A stretch of DNA of 64,000 nt from Maridesulfovibrio sp. (GCF_963667685.1 NZ_OY763930.1:912501-976500), one strand, 5' to 3'; counted from the stretch's first letter, positions 26,602 to 36,397 are shown. Notes: a model not told the origin generated them from the sequence alone. Numbers and translations: made by a program.

Positions 26602-28383
26602 TTACATCTGCAGCCGGAAGGTCTCAGTGGACAGCTTCCGTTCGAGTCGTCTTGCCACGAGACTCATCAGGTAGCAACAAATAAAGTATAAAAATGCCAC
26701 GGTGGTATAAATTTCGAAAGGATAGATCATCAGTCTGTTATTGAGTCCCTGAGCTACAAAAGTAAGTTCCAGAACCCCGATAACAAAGGCCAGCGAAGTA
26801 TCTTTGAAGATCGCGATAAACTGGCCGACAATGGCGGGCAGCATCTGTTTCAGGGCCTGAGGCAGGATAACCTTACGCATGGCCTGCCAATAGGTAAGCC
26901 CTGTGGAAACTGCGGCTTCAAACTGTCCGGGCGGCAGGTTCTGGATACCGGAACGTACAATCTCTGCCAGATAAGCCCCGGTAAATACCGTAAGGGCAAT
27001 AGTGGCGGACCAGAATACATTCATGAACTGTCCGGTAAGGATGGGAATAAAGAAGTAAATCCAGAAAATGACCATAATAAGCGGGTTACCACGGATAAGT
27101 TCAATATAAAGGGTAGACGGAATCAAAAAGAGTTTATTTTTGGATGTACGCCCGATCCCTACCACCAAGCCGATAAAGAAACTTACCGTAATAGCAAGCA
27201 CCGACATGAGGATGGAGAAAGACAGCCCGCCAAGCCCCCAAAGGATTTCATTGGGACCGCCGTTGGGAAAACGCCACCAGAGCATTGTGCCGACATTGTC
27301 CCAGATGATCTGGAAATTAAATTTGGAGACGCCGTAGGCAGCAGAAATAAACAGAGCTGCAAGACAGGCTATAAATGAGCCTTTCCAGATCAGCCCCATA
27401 ATCTTTGCCAGTCTGGCCAGAAAGACTTTGCGGGCGGCCTGAGCTTTTGAAAGGCTGAACTCGTCCTGGCGCCTGCGCTTCATACGGCGCTGCATTTTAG
27501 CCATAAAAGCGAAGGGGAACTCAAAAGGCATGAAAATCAGGTGTGCAAATTTATGCCCTAAATTCCTGTTTTTAACCGGCACAATCTGCAATTTCCAGTT
27601 AACCAGAGTCAGTATCCCGGCAATGGTCAAGGAAAGGGAAAGATAGATAACAGTTGCGGCGGTAGTGGCCTCAAAACCTTTAAAGGTCATGCCTTCGATC
27701 TGCTGCGAAGCCCAACAGAGTTCAGGAACACCGACAACCATAGCCAGAGAGGAGTTCTTCATATTGTTCAGGAACTCACTGCCCAGCGGCGGGATAATAG
27801 CGCGAAAAGCCAAAGGGAGAATAATTTTGGTCAGGGTCTGAAACGGGGTCAGCCCGGATGAATAGGATGCTTCGAGAAGCCCTTTGGGAATAGACTGGAT
27901 ACCGGCACGGATAACTTCAGCCATGAAGGAACTGGTGTAAATTCCAAGCCCCACGGTGGCGGAAATAAGTTCGAAGTTCTGGTCAAAGAGGAAATTACGG
28001 ATTCCTTCCGGCAGCCCCATGGGCAGGGCGAAATACCAGAAAAAAAGCTGGACCAGCAACGGTGTATTCCGGAAGAATTCAACGTAGCAGGTACAGAAAT
28101 AATAAACCGGTTTGAACTGTGAAAGCCTGCCCAGACCGAAAAGTATACCTAGAAACAACGCAATTGCGGAACTCATGAGGGAAATACTGATCGTCAGCCC
28201 TAAACCGGTCACGAGCATATCGCCCAGCACTTCCCCGTAGGAGGCATCCTCTTTATAGAGTACAGACCAGTCAAATTTATAGCCGAAGTCGAAGACCCAG
28301 CCAAAATAGTAGACCAGTATCCCGGTAATAGCGGCAAGGCAAAGATACTGAACCCAAGTTTTTTCCAAATAACGGCTTATCAT
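26602..28383 (-). CDS. Amino acid ABC transporter permease, two domains fused
   Basis: The 593-residue protein contains two copies of the HisM/GlnP-type permease. The first half (residues 50-260) has the ABC-binding loop EASYSSGLTPFQTLTKIILPLAFR; the second half (residues 380-590) has AVSTGLTYWQAMRKVILPQALK. Both show the EAA-type consensus that docks with the ATPase. A charged linker (residues 285-325) joins them. Polar amino acid systems usually encode these as two proteins; the fusion fixes the heterodimer. It is third in the operon, after the ATPase gene and the binding protein, and pairs with both. Confidence 0.9.
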   Translation of the reverse strand: MISRYLEKTWVQYLCLAAITGILVYYFGWVFDFGYKFDWSVLYKEDASYGEVLGDMLVTGLGLTISISLMSSAIALFLGILFGLGRLSQFKPVYYFCTCYVEFFRNTPLLVQLFFWYFALPMGLPEGIRNFLFDQNFELISATVGLGIYTSSFMAEVIRAGIQSIPKGLLEASYSSGLTPFQTLTKIILPLAFRAIIPPLGSEFLNNMKNSSLAMVVGVPELCWASQQIEGMTFKGFEATTAATVIYLSLSLTIAGILTLVNWKLQIVPVKNRNLGHKFAHLIFMPFEFPFAFMAKMQRRMKRRRQDEFSLSKAQAARKVFLARLAKIMGLIWKGSFIACLAALFISAAYGVSKFNFQIIWDNVGTMLWWRFPNGGPNEILWGLGGLSFSILMSVLAITVSFFIGLVVGIGRTSKNKLFLIPSTLYIELIRGNPLIMVIFWIYFFIPILTGQFMNVFWSATIALTVFTGAYLAEIVRSGIQNLPPGQFEAAVSTGLTYWQAMRKVILPQALKQMLPAIVGQFIAIFKDTSLAFVIGVLELTFVAQGLNNRLMIYPFEIYTTVAFLYFICCYLMSLVARRLERKLSTETFRLQM

Positions 28384-28410
28384 TTCTGAAACTTTCTCTT
28401 TGTCATCAAT

Positions 28411-28441
28411 TTAAAAATCGGCGGAGCCGTATGGCCCCGCC
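28411..28441 (-). terminator. Attenuating terminator after the binding-protein gene
   Basis: The nine-pair stem ggcggggcc with ggctccgcc is followed by gattttt on the minus strand. It lies between the binding-protein and permease genes, so it should lower permease expression relative to the binding protein, as seen in many ABC operons. Confidence 0.75.
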
Positions 28442-28464
28442 TGTCTAGCATAATCAAATGAAGC

Positions 28465-29286
28465 CTAGGGCCACATTTCGATTTTTTCGGTCAGGGGGAA
28501 GTAGTACTTGGTGTCGGGACCGTACCACTTGTTGTAGATTTTTTCGTAGGTGCCGTCTTTCCACATATCCTGCAGTGCGAAGTTTACTGCATCACGGAGC
28601 TTGGAGTCGTCTTCAACCAGACCGATGCCGTAAGGCTCGTTGGAGAAGAAGTCGCCAACCAGTTCATATTTACCGGGGACCTGTGCGGCGTAGCCGAGCA
28701 GGATGGTGGAATCGGTAGACCATGCATCTACACGGCCCATCTGCAGAGCCTGAAAGCATTCGGACTCTTTCTGGTAAGAGATAACTTTGGGAGCTTCATC
28801 GCCCATTTCTTTGAGCATTTTTTTAACATTCAGCTCGGAAGTGGTGCCCTGCATTACTGCAACTTTCTTTCCTACGAAATCTTTGAGGGTGGAAAACTTA
28901 CCTTTAGCAGCAAGCATCTTCTGACCGTCAAAGAAGTAGGTGATGGAAAAATCGATGGAGTTATCACGGGAGCGTTTGTGAGTCATGTTGGAAACGGAAA
29001 GGTCGATACGGCCCTGCTGAAGGAAACCGATACGGGTCTTGTTGTTAACAGGAACCTTGTCGATTTTAACACCCATGCGTTTTGCAACTTCATTGGCGAT
29101 ATCAACATCAAAGCCAACCCATTCTTTCTTTGCATTGTAAAATGCACCGGGAATGGAGTCAGTCATGATACCAACACGGACAACCTTGTCTTTCATGATT
29201 CTGTCGTAAGTGGCACCAGCGAAAGCTGTTGCAGCGAAAGCCATAACCAGAGCGGCTGCGAGAGCCAGAGTCATAAACCTTTTCAT
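28465..29286 (-). CDS. Amino acid ABC transporter substrate-binding protein
   Basis: This is a family 3 extracellular solute-binding protein for a polar amino acid. The chosen start at 29286 (GAGGAAAG just upstream) gives 273 residues with a signal peptide, MKRFMTLALAAALVMAFAA, cleaved after AFAG or nearby. The ligand-binding fold shows VGIMTDSIPGAFYNAKKEWVGFDVDIANEVAKR, split here by position, and the later KVAVMQGTTSELN near residue 145. The upstream ATG at 29325 would place a basic stretch before the signal. It lies between the ATPase and permease genes. Confidence 0.92.
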   Translation of the reverse strand: MKRFMTLALAAALVMAFAATAFAGATYDRIMKDKVVRVGIMTDSIPGAFYNAKKEWVGFDVDIANEVAKRMGVKIDKVPVNNKTRIGFLQQGRIDLSVSNMTHKRSRDNSIDFSITYFFDGQKMLAAKGKFSTLKDFVGKKVAVMQGTTSELNVKKMLKEMGDEAPKVISYQKESECFQALQMGRVDAWSTDSTILLGYAAQVPGKYELVGDFFSNEPYGIGLVEDDSKLRDAVNFALQDMWKDGTYEKIYNKWYGPDTKYYFPLTEKIEMWP

Positions 29287-29406
29287 TTCTTTCCTCCTGC
29301 GTGGAAATAGACAAAGAGTATACAAAAGAGCGATTACCGAAATTGGAAACCGCGAGCTTCCTTATACATGGCCTGAAAACCAGACCTTCCTAACCTCACT
29401 ATTGCT

Positions 29407-29433
29407 ACCGGCCTGTTTATGAACCAGACCGGT
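29407..29433 (-). other. Intercistronic hairpin between the ATPase and binding-protein genes
   Basis: An inverted repeat, accgg-cctg with cag-accggt, lies seven bases past the ATPase stop on the minus strand. It has no T-run and may stabilise one side of the mRNA. Confidence 0.4.
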
Positions 29434-29439
29434 GAATTC

Positions 29440-30168
29440 CTAATGTGAAAGGATCTTGCTCAAGAAGAGCTTGGAGCGTTCATGCTGCGGATTGTTAAAG
29501 AACTCTTCCGGAGTATTTTCCTCTATTAGAGTCCCTTCGTCCATGAAAATAACCCGGTCCGCAACCTCTCGGGCGAAACCCATTTCGTGGGTAACGCAAA
29601 CCATGGTCATGCCTTCGCGGGCAAGGGCCTTCATTACATCCAGAACCTCGTTGATCATTTCCGGATCAAGCGCTGATGTAGGCTCATCAAACAGCATGAT
29701 ATTAGGACGCATAGCCAAGCCGCGGGCGATTGCCACGCGCTGCTGCTGCCCGCCGGAAAGCTGGGAAGGATAATCCCCGGCCTTATCCGGAATATTGACT
29801 TTGGAAAGAAGTTCCATTGCCAGATCTTCGGCATCCTTTCGCTTCATATTTCGGACCATAGTCGGCGCAAGGATGATATTTTCCAAAACCGTCATATGAG
29901 GATAAAGGTTGAAAGACTGGAAAACAAAACCAATCTCTGCACGGAGCAAAGGCAGATTGACCCTGGTTCCGTTAACATCCATATTTTCTACAAGTATTTC
30001 ACCTTCCTGAATAGGTTCAAGACGGTTAATACAGCGAATCATGGTACTTTTACCTGATCCGGACGGACCGCAGACTACAACCACCTCGCCTTTCTTAATG
30101 TGGAGGTTAAGATCCCTCAGAGCGTGATAGTCACCGTAGTATTTATTGACATTGTTAAATTTTATCAC
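29440..30168 (-). CDS. glnQ: Amino acid ABC transporter ATPase
   Basis: The 242-residue ATPase belongs to the GlnQ/HisP family and drives uptake of a polar amino acid together with the permease and binding protein downstream. It shows Walker A (GPSGSGKST), the signature [16 protein letters not shown], Walker B ([14 protein letters not shown]) and the switch histidine in VTHEMGF. The order ATPase, binding protein, double permease on one strand suggests one operon read from the 460-base spacer upstream. The gene symbol marks the family, not the substrate. Confidence 0.92.
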   Translation of the reverse strand: MIKFNNVNKYYGDYHALRDLNLHIKKGEVVVVCGPSGSGKSTMIRCINRLEPIQEGEILVENMDVNGTRVNLPLLRAEIGFVFQSFNLYPHMTVLENIILAPTMVRNMKRKDAEDLAMELLSKVNIPDKAGDYPSQLSGGQQQRVAIARGLAMRPNIMLFDEPTSALDPEMINEVLDVMKALAREGMTMVCVTHEMGFAREVADRVIFMDEGTLIEENTPEEFFNNPQHERSKLFLSKILSH

Positions 30169-30628
30169 TTTTGTACAAATCCCGTAAAAAAAGTTCTAAG
30201 CTCGAAGAAAACGGGTACCAAATGGAACAAAATTCGGCAAGCCCCCGCTCTTTTGGGACGAAAACTTCTTTTTTTAACGTTTCGCGAATTAAATATCACG
30301 AGAAAAATCATTTTTGTGAAAAAGCACTCTTTTTTTTCTGAAAAAGACAGCTACACACAATTTTGTTTATTTCGTAAATCGAAATTATTTTTATCTTTCT
30401 TGCGTTTTCATCAGAAATTTTCCATTCTAATCAATATCAAAGAAAGACCAAAAACCAACGATTGTAGGCTTAACTAGGTATTATCCATAATAATTCAGCC
30501 CCACAATTCACTTCAGCCAGATTTACAGAAATAATTTTAACCAAAATTAAGCCGTTTCCCTCTAATTAATCTGTTTCAATAATATATATAGAGTTGAAAA
30601 GCTCTTCACTTAACGATATGTAATCTAG
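30169..30628. other. AT-rich divergent spacer
   Basis: No gene is seen. It separates the divergent glnQ-type operon and the sigma-54 activator. A palindromic TTCGCGAA stands at 30281-30288 and an arm pair TTTCG-TAAAT-CGAAA at 30370-30384; either could be an operator. I found no clear sigma-54 site. Confidence 0.4.
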
Positions 30629-32056
30629 ATGCCTGAGAGTACATTACTATTCATAGCCGAACCACAGTCCGTGACATCCGTGTTTTCCCCTCTCAAAGAA
30701 GCGGGATTTCAAGCCGGGCTGGCTGACAACCTTGCCGGGGCTGTCAACTTCATCAAAAAATCTAAACCGTGCCTCATTTTTACAAGACCGGTGATGCAGG
30801 GCTATTCCGCTCAGGCTCTTTTGGCCGAAGCTGTAAATATTGAAAATTTTCCACCAGTTGTCATCTTTTCCCGCAACGGTTCCGCCGATGAAGCACAGAG
30901 ATTCATGGAACTGGGTGCAAGGGACTACTGGCTGGAACCGCTTTCATGGGAAAAAATCAAACTGATGCTTCCAGATGAAAAGCCATCTTTCATGCCTGAA
31001 CCGGAACAACTCGACGCTGCGGAAAAAACAGCTTCTTCTGAATCCAAAGGAACTCAGGGACGCTATCAGATCATCGGCCAGCACCCGGCCATGGCCCGCG
31101 TTCTCGGCCTTGCAAAGCAGGTTGCCAAATCAAAGGCAACTGTTCTTATTTCCGGTGAATCCGGAACAGGTAAAGAAATGTTCGCCCGTTTCCTGCACCA
31201 CCACTCCGACCGCAGTGACAAACCTTTCGTAGCCATCAACTGTGCCGCCCTGCCCGAACACCTGCTTGAATCTGAGCTCTTCGGACATGAGAAAGGAGCC
31301 TTCACCGGGGCGATAAACCGCAAACTCGGTAAATTCGAACTAGCTTCCGGCGGTACAATTCTCCTTGACGAAATTACGGAAATGGAACTCGGCTTACAGG
31401 CCAAGCTGCTCAGGGTTTTACAGGAAGGGGAAATAGACCGCGTTGGCGGTGTGGAAACCGTGAAAGTTGATGTACGCGTGCTGGCAACCACCAACCGTGC
31501 CATTGAAGATACAGTGAAAGAAGGAAAATTCAGGCAGGACCTTTTTTACCGCTTGAACGTTATCCCTCTAAAACTTCCGGCCTTAGCCCAGCGCGGAGAA
31601 GACATCCTGTTGCTGGCGAAATTTTTTGTTAATAAATACTGCACGGAATACGGCCTGGCTCCTCTGGCCTTTTCTGAGGAAGCCACACAATGGCTGCTGT
31701 CCTACGAATGGCCGGGCAACGTGCGGGAACTGCAAAACCTCATGGAAAGGGCCGTTCTTCTGGCCGGCGCTGGACCAATTGAATCCAAACACTTCCTGAA
31801 TGACCCGGATGCCTGGATGCCGGACGAAGTTCACGTCGAAGGAGAAACTCCCGACGGCGAACTTGCTGCTGACGCTGACGGTATTGCCGCAGACTTCGCG
31901 GTAATGCCCATTTCCGAGATGGAGAAAAAACTGATTATCAAAAGCCTGGACCAGACAGCAGGCAACCGCACCAAGGCGGCAGAGCTACTTGGAATCTCCG
32001 TGCGAACCCTGCGCAACAAACTTAACGATTACAAAAAGCAGGGACTTGATCTGTAA
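30629..32056 (+). CDS. Sigma-54 activator with a degenerate receiver domain
   Basis: The 475-residue protein has a receiver-like N-terminus (1-120), an AAA+ domain (about 145-385) and a Fis-type helix-turn-helix (about 440-473, GNRTKAAELLGISVRTLRNKL). The AAA+ part is intact: Walker A GESGTGKE, the sigma-54-contacting GAFTGA near residue 225 and DEITEM Walker B. The receiver has lost the phosphorylation Asp (Arg53 in the LIFTRPVM segment) and the conserved Lys (YWLEPLS), so it is probably not phosphorylated. The C-terminus resembles FlbD/FlrC-type flagellar activators. The neighbours do not confirm a flagellar role. Confidence 0.9.
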   Translation: MPESTLLFIAEPQSVTSVFSPLKEAGFQAGLADNLAGAVNFIKKSKPCLIFTRPVMQGYSAQALLAEAVNIENFPPVVIFSRNGSADEAQRFMELGARDYWLEPLSWEKIKLMLPDEKPSFMPEPEQLDAAEKTASSESKGTQGRYQIIGQHPAMARVLGLAKQVAKSKATVLISGESGTGKEMFARFLHHHSDRSDKPFVAINCAALPEHLLESELFGHEKGAFTGAINRKLGKFELASGGTILLDEITEMELGLQAKLLRVLQEGEIDRVGGVETVKVDVRVLATTNRAIEDTVKEGKFRQDLFYRLNVIPLKLPALAQRGEDILLLAKFFVNKYCTEYGLAPLAFSEEATQWLLSYEWPGNVRELQNLMERAVLLAGAGPIESKHFLNDPDAWMPDEVHVEGETPDGELAADADGIAADFAVMPISEMEKKLIIKSLDQTAGNRTKAAELLGISVRTLRNKLNDYKKQGLDL

Positions 32057-32117
32057 CGATTTACCAGACTGTGCAATTGATCTAATTATGAACCGTTTCA
32101 GAACGGGACAGACATAA

Positions 32118-32156
32118 AAATAAAGGGCAGCCCGCAAGCGGGCTGCCCTCTTTATT
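32118..32156. terminator. Bidirectional terminator between convergent genes
   Basis: A perfect 11-base stem, gggcagcccgc with gcgggctgccc and a two-base loop, has A-rich and T-rich flanks on both sides. It serves the sigma-54 activator and serS. Confidence 0.92.
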
Positions 32157-32172
32157 TTGTATAGTTGAGAGA

Positions 32173-33450
32173 CTATTCGGCAGTGATAACTTCCAGACCG
32201 CCCATGTAAGGACGAAGAGCTTCGGGAACCACAATGGAACCATCTTTCTGCTGATAGTTTTCTACAACAGCAACAAAAGTACGTCCCACGGCAAGGCCGG
32301 AGCCGTTCAGTGTGTGTACGAACTGCTTTTTCTTGCTGTCCTTGGGCTGAAATTTAATGTTGGCTCGCCGGGCCTGAAAATCACCGCAGTTGGAGCAGGA
32401 AGAGATCTCACGGTACTTATCCTGCCCGGGCAGCCACACCTCAATGTCGTAGGTCTTTGCAGAACCAAAGCCCATGTCGCCGGTACACAGAGTTATAACA
32501 CGGTAGTGCAGACCGAGACGCTTGAGGATTTCTTCGGCGTGGCCGGTCATTGCCTCAAGTTCATCAAAAGACTTGTCAGGATGGGCGAAACGGACCATCT
32601 CCACTTTGTGGAACTGGTGCTGGCGTATCAAACCTTTTGTGTCTTTACCGTAGGAACCGGCTTCAGAACGGAAGCAGGGAGTCGGCGCACAGTAAGCAAT
32701 GGAAAGATCATCTTCATTGAGCACTTCATCGCGGTGCAGGTTGGTAAGCGGAACTTCCGCGGTGGGAATCATAAAATATTCCCAGTTCTCCAACTTGAAG
32801 AGGTCCTCAGCGAACTTAGGCAGCTGCCCGGTCCCAAAAAGAGAATCGCGATTAACGATGTATGGAGGAATAACTTCGATGTAGCCGTGATCAATGGTCT
32901 GTACGTCAACCATAAATTGAGTCAACGCACGCTCAAGACGTGCCCCCCATTTTTTAAGCACAGCGAAACGCGCACCGGTAAGTTTGGCCGCACGTTCAAA
33001 ATCAACACCGTCCAGCTCAACAGCCAGATCCCAGTGCTCACGGGGGGTGAAATCAAATTCCGGTTTCTCGCCCCAGTGACGGATTACCGGGTTGTCATCT
33101 TCAGTTTTTCCGAAAGGAACGGATTCGTCCGGCATGTTGGGTACAGCGGCGAGCCAGTCACGCTCTGCGGATTCTATATCTTTGAGGTCTTCATCAAGAG
33201 CCTTGATCTTGCCGGAAACTTCACCCATACGGGCTATTATTTCTGAAGCGTCACCGCCTTCCTTCTTTATCTTTGCAATCTCTCCGGAGGTAGAGTTGCG
33301 CTCGGCCTTGAGGGATTCCACTTCCTGCAAAAGAGCCTTGCGGCGGGAATCCAGATCGCTGAATTCGTTGACATCAAGTTTGGAACCTCTTTTCTCGAGG
33401 CTTTCGCGAACTACATCCAGATTGTTCTGTACAAATTTCAAATCGAGCAT
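32173..33450 (-). CDS. serS: Seryl-tRNA synthetase
   Basis: The 425-residue enzyme charges tRNA-Ser (and tRNA-Sec before conversion to selenocysteine). The N-terminal antiparallel coiled coil (about 30-105) that holds the tRNA is present. The class II motifs follow: motif 2 [22 protein letters not shown] near residue 270 (quoted length kept short by position) and motif 3 [19 protein letters not shown] near residue 385. Length and order are normal. It converges with the sigma-54 activator gene. Confidence 0.97.
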   Translation of the reverse strand: MLDLKFVQNNLDVVRESLEKRGSKLDVNEFSDLDSRRKALLQEVESLKAERNSTSGEIAKIKKEGGDASEIIARMGEVSGKIKALDEDLKDIESAERDWLAAVPNMPDESVPFGKTEDDNPVIRHWGEKPEFDFTPREHWDLAVELDGVDFERAAKLTGARFAVLKKWGARLERALTQFMVDVQTIDHGYIEVIPPYIVNRDSLFGTGQLPKFAEDLFKLENWEYFMIPTAEVPLTNLHRDEVLNEDDLSIAYCAPTPCFRSEAGSYGKDTKGLIRQHQFHKVEMVRFAHPDKSFDELEAMTGHAEEILKRLGLHYRVITLCTGDMGFGSAKTYDIEVWLPGQDKYREISSCSNCGDFQARRANIKFQPKDSKKKQFVHTLNGSGLAVGRTFVAVVENYQQKDGSIVVPEALRPYMGGLEVITAE

Positions 33451-33565
33451 TTCATTCTCCTAATATCATCATATATAAAAAGGCTCATCTCAAGCCGCTG
33501 CCATGCTAGTAGCGAATCTCTGCACACTTATAAAGGGTAATCTTGCAGCAAAGTACATAAATTGC

Positions 33566-33988
33566 CTACAAATCATCAATACCCATACGTTTATTTCCAT
33601 AAACACAGGCGATATTCGCATAAATTCCAACTAGAAGCAGTAAAAGCATAAGACTTTCACCCCAACAGCATACAAAAACATATATCACGCTGGCGATAAT
33701 CCCGAAAGCCTGTAAACCTTTTTTCCAGCTCCAAGGCGCAGCGAGCCAATCGCGTTCATGCCTCAAAAATTTTTCCACCAATGCAAACGGTGGCACAGGA
33801 TCAGGTAATTTTTTCAAGGATATTGCCATACCGAGAATGAAAGAAAACGTTAAAAAAAACGATTTCATCCATAAAGCCATGAAAAGGACAAACAGGGAAA
33901 CGAGCATGATTATCCAATTCCAGTGGCTCTGATGTCTTTTCCAGACAAAAGCTGCGAGATTCGTTATGACCATGTCAAAGCCTAACAT
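33566..33988 (-). CDS. Unknown small membrane protein
   Basis: I do not recognise a family. The 140-residue protein has four hydrophobic helices, near residues 22-40, 43-57, 89-107 and 109-126, with a short polar loop between the second and third (PDPVPPFALVEKFLRHERDW). A GGGGG stretch lies five bases before the ATG. It diverges from pncC after a short spacer. Nothing in the neighbourhood suggests a role. Confidence 0.7.
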   Translation of the reverse strand: MLGFDMVITNLAAFVWKRHQSHWNWIIMLVSLFVLFMALWMKSFFLTFSFILGMAISLKKLPDPVPPFALVEKFLRHERDWLAAPWSWKKGLQAFGIIASVIYVFVCCWGESLMLLLLLVGIYANIACVYGNKRMGIDDL

Positions 33989-34059
33989 TTCAGCCCCCGG
34001 GAAACAATATGTTGCACCTGCCTCTTTAAATACTCACCGATTCGCGATAACGTACCTCC

Positions 34060-34539
34060 ATGATTAAAAACATTGTACCGTCTATCGGAAAAATTCTTAT
34101 TGATAAGGGCTGGACCATGTCTACTGCTGAGTCGTGCACCGGAGGCCTTGTTGCCGCCACACTGACCGATTTCTCAGGAAGTTCCGCATGGTTCTCCGGG
34201 GCCGTGGTCGCATATTCCAATGAAGTGAAAATGTCTCTGCTGCATGTACCTGAAACGGCTATTATTAAATATGGAGCCGTTAGTGAAGAAACAGTCAGGG
34301 CCATGGCTGAAGGAGTCTGCAAGACCCTGAATGTTGATGTGGGAGTTTCACTTTCCGGCATAGCCGGACCCACCGGCGGAACTGTTGACAAACCGGTTGG
34401 AACAGTCTGGATGGGTTGGCATATCAGCGGCAAGACCTATGCAGAAAAATTCATTTTTGATGGAGACCGCAAAAGCGTAAAAGACCAAAGCCTGCAAACC
34501 GTTCTGGCAAAACTTCACCAGTTTCTGGAAAAGAGCTAG
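34060..34539 (+). CDS. pncC: Nicotinamide-nucleotide amidohydrolase (CinA C-terminal type)
   Basis: The 159-residue protein is a stand-alone CinA C-terminal domain. PncC removes the amide of nicotinamide mononucleotide to recycle NAD. It shows the family's ESCTGGLVAATLTDFSGSS segment near residue 22 with the catalytic serine region, and GIAGPTGGTVDKPVGTV near residue 104. The ribosome-binding site is weak (tacctcc is not in register). The next gene starts five bases after its stop. Confidence 0.9.
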   Translation: MIKNIVPSIGKILIDKGWTMSTAESCTGGLVAATLTDFSGSSAWFSGAVVAYSNEVKMSLLHVPETAIIKYGAVSEETVRAMAEGVCKTLNVDVGVSLSGIAGPTGGTVDKPVGTVWMGWHISGKTYAEKFIFDGDRKSVKDQSLQTVLAKLHQFLEKS

Positions 34540-34544
34540 TTAAA

Positions 34545-35786
34545 ATGAGAAAAGCGCTGTCCCTGATTTTCCTTTTCGTTCTATGCTGCGCAACGGATGG
34601 ATTCTGCCGGGACTCCCTGCGTTCCACCCTGAACCTTCACGGACAGGAGCACAACCGTAAATCGGTTTTGCTTCAGGAGTTCAGTGAATCATGGGCTGAA
34701 GTGCAGAATGCCACCGGTCCGTTGACCATAGAAGGTGACGTTCTCGGTTATATACAGGCATACGGCAGCAGTGAAATTGGAGGGGAAAACCAAGAGGGAA
34801 ATGAATACGGAGCCTTCAAAGCACGTATCCGTTTACACTGGGAGCCGATTGAGGATGGAAAATTTCTTTTTCAGGTTCAGGGCGGCGTTTCAGACAAGCA
34901 CAGCAACCCATCAAGCCGGGGAATGGTCATTTCTCCATTAAACTCGCAAGCATCCAGGACCAGCCCCGGCGGGGAAGCATCAATCTCAGATGTTCTCTAT
35001 ACCCAGCATTTCGCCGATAAACGGATGTTTGTTTCCATTGGCTGGACCGACCCCGAATCCTTCATGGATGATAACCGCTTCGCCGGGAACGGGCGGACCC
35101 AGTTTGTAAACTCCATGTTTAATAATGAGCCGATCTTCGACTCCATTGACGCCAACCTGCCCATAATTGCCGGCGGAATAAATCCGGTTGATGAATTGAC
35201 CTTCACCGTGCTGGCACAGGCAACAACCTATGCAGGACGCCCGGACGATGAACGCAAAGGGGACTTTGAAGACATCGCAGACAGTCCGCTCATAGGCGGA
35301 CAGCTGACTTATTCGCCAAGCTTCGGTAAGCTTAAAGGTAATTACCGAATCTTCGGCTGGACCAATACATATGACCAACCGCGGATTGATACCAGTAACC
35401 AATCAATAAACTGGGGTATCGCCTTCAACATGGATCAGGATATCACCGAAAATTTCGGCATATTCGCAAGACTCGGCAAAGGAAACGGCGCGGTCAACGA
35501 CATAAGCTGGACATGGTCAACAGGAACACATTGGCGAGGTCCCATCCCCGGCAGGGATGAAGATATCTGGGGTGTTGCAGCAGGAGGAGCGCAGGGCAAT
35601 AAACATACTGACAACACAGACATGGAGTACCATTACGAAACATACTATCAGATTAAACTTGGGGACAACTTTTCAATTGTACCGGACCTGACTTATGTGA
35701 CCAACTCTAATGCCGACAGTAATAATGATGATATCGTGTTCGGAATGTTGAAATTCTTCTTCACTTTTTCCACACCCGGTTCATAA
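34545..35786 (+). CDS. OprB-like outer-membrane porin
   Basis: The 413-residue protein begins with a signal peptide (RKALSLIFLFVLCCATDGFC, with cleavage near residue 22) and continues in strand-forming segments with alternating aromatic residues and charged turns, ending with a phenylalanine-rich last strand (KFFFTFSTP). The layout and motifs such as WTDPESFMDDN match carbohydrate-selective OprB porins. The substrate cannot be told; in such species these porins may admit sugars or organic acids. The gene is probably coupled to pncC, a curious pairing. Confidence 0.8.
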   Translation: MRKALSLIFLFVLCCATDGFCRDSLRSTLNLHGQEHNRKSVLLQEFSESWAEVQNATGPLTIEGDVLGYIQAYGSSEIGGENQEGNEYGAFKARIRLHWEPIEDGKFLFQVQGGVSDKHSNPSSRGMVISPLNSQASRTSPGGEASISDVLYTQHFADKRMFVSIGWTDPESFMDDNRFAGNGRTQFVNSMFNNEPIFDSIDANLPIIAGGINPVDELTFTVLAQATTYAGRPDDERKGDFEDIADSPLIGGQLTYSPSFGKLKGNYRIFGWTNTYDQPRIDTSNQSINWGIAFNMDQDITENFGIFARLGKGNGAVNDISWTWSTGTHWRGPIPGRDEDIWGVAAGGAQGNKHTDNTDMEYHYETYYQIKLGDNFSIVPDLTYVTNSNADSNNDDIVFGMLKFFFTFSTPGS

Positions 35787-35809
35787 ACATCTTAACAGGT
35801 TGGGATAAT

Positions 35810-36364
35810 ATGAAAAAGATACGAACATTTATCGCACACCCCGTACCAGAAGAATGGAAGCAAATAATCGGGGAAGCATTCAGCGGACTGCGGGAAGGGA
35901 TGCAATCAAGAATCACATGGGTGAAGCCGGAAAACCTGCATCTCACCCTTAAATTCCTAGGCAGTGTAGAAGAAGATAAACTCGCCGAGGTGCAGGGAGT
36001 ACTCAAAAAAGTTCCGGTTGTAAACTTTAAAATAACCACCGCCGGAGCTGGTTTTTTCCCGGCTATTGAGAAGCCTCATATTATCTGGATGGGAATTGCC
36101 GGAGGGACAAAAGAATATTGTGCCAACGAAGCTGCCATTGAATCTGCCATGACAGGGCTGGACTTTGAGCCGAACAAAAATGAATGTCATGCCCACATTA
36201 CCCTCGGCAGAGTAAAAAGAGCAACCAAAGACGATTGGAGCGCACTGGCTGAAAGAATAAACGACATCAAGCTGCCGGAAGCTGAAATAAACAGCTTCAT
36301 ACTCTATAAGAGCACCCTCACGCCGGAAGGCCCAATTTATTCCGCAATTGAAAAATACAAATAA
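35810..36364 (+). CDS. thpR: RNA 2',3'-cyclic phosphodiesterase
   Basis: ThpR (also called LigT) opens 2',3'-cyclic phosphates in RNA. The 184-residue protein is a 2H phosphoesterase with both HxT motifs: HLTLKFLG near residue 44 and HITLGRVK near residue 128. It lies 23 bases after the porin gene on the same strand and converges with the DegQ-type gene, sharing a terminator. Confidence 0.93.
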   Translation: MKKIRTFIAHPVPEEWKQIIGEAFSGLREGMQSRITWVKPENLHLTLKFLGSVEEDKLAEVQGVLKKVPVVNFKITTAGAGFFPAIEKPHIIWMGIAGGTKEYCANEAAIESAMTGLDFEPNKNECHAHITLGRVKRATKDDWSALAERINDIKLPEAEINSFILYKSTLTPEGPIYSAIEKYK

Positions 36365-36397
36365 AAAAAGGGCGAACTCAATTCGCCCCTTTTTTTC
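36363..36397. terminator. Bidirectional terminator between thpR and degQ-type gene
   Basis: The stem gggcgaa with ttcgccc and a five-base loop has A7 and T7 flanks, so it works on both strands. Confidence 0.9.

Noticed and set aside
25881..26684. A 267-codon open frame antisense to the deacetylase-GT4 fusion
   Set aside because: The deacetylase motifs are on the minus strand and this frame is a shadow that runs into the permease gene.
30240..30270. A GGCAA...CGCTC stretch resembling a sigma-54 promoter
   Set aside because: The GG and GC elements are not at the required ten-base spacing and the flanks do not match.
32314..33246. A 310-codon open frame antisense to serS
   Set aside because: It mirrors the serS coding frame, has no ribosome-binding site and no domain.
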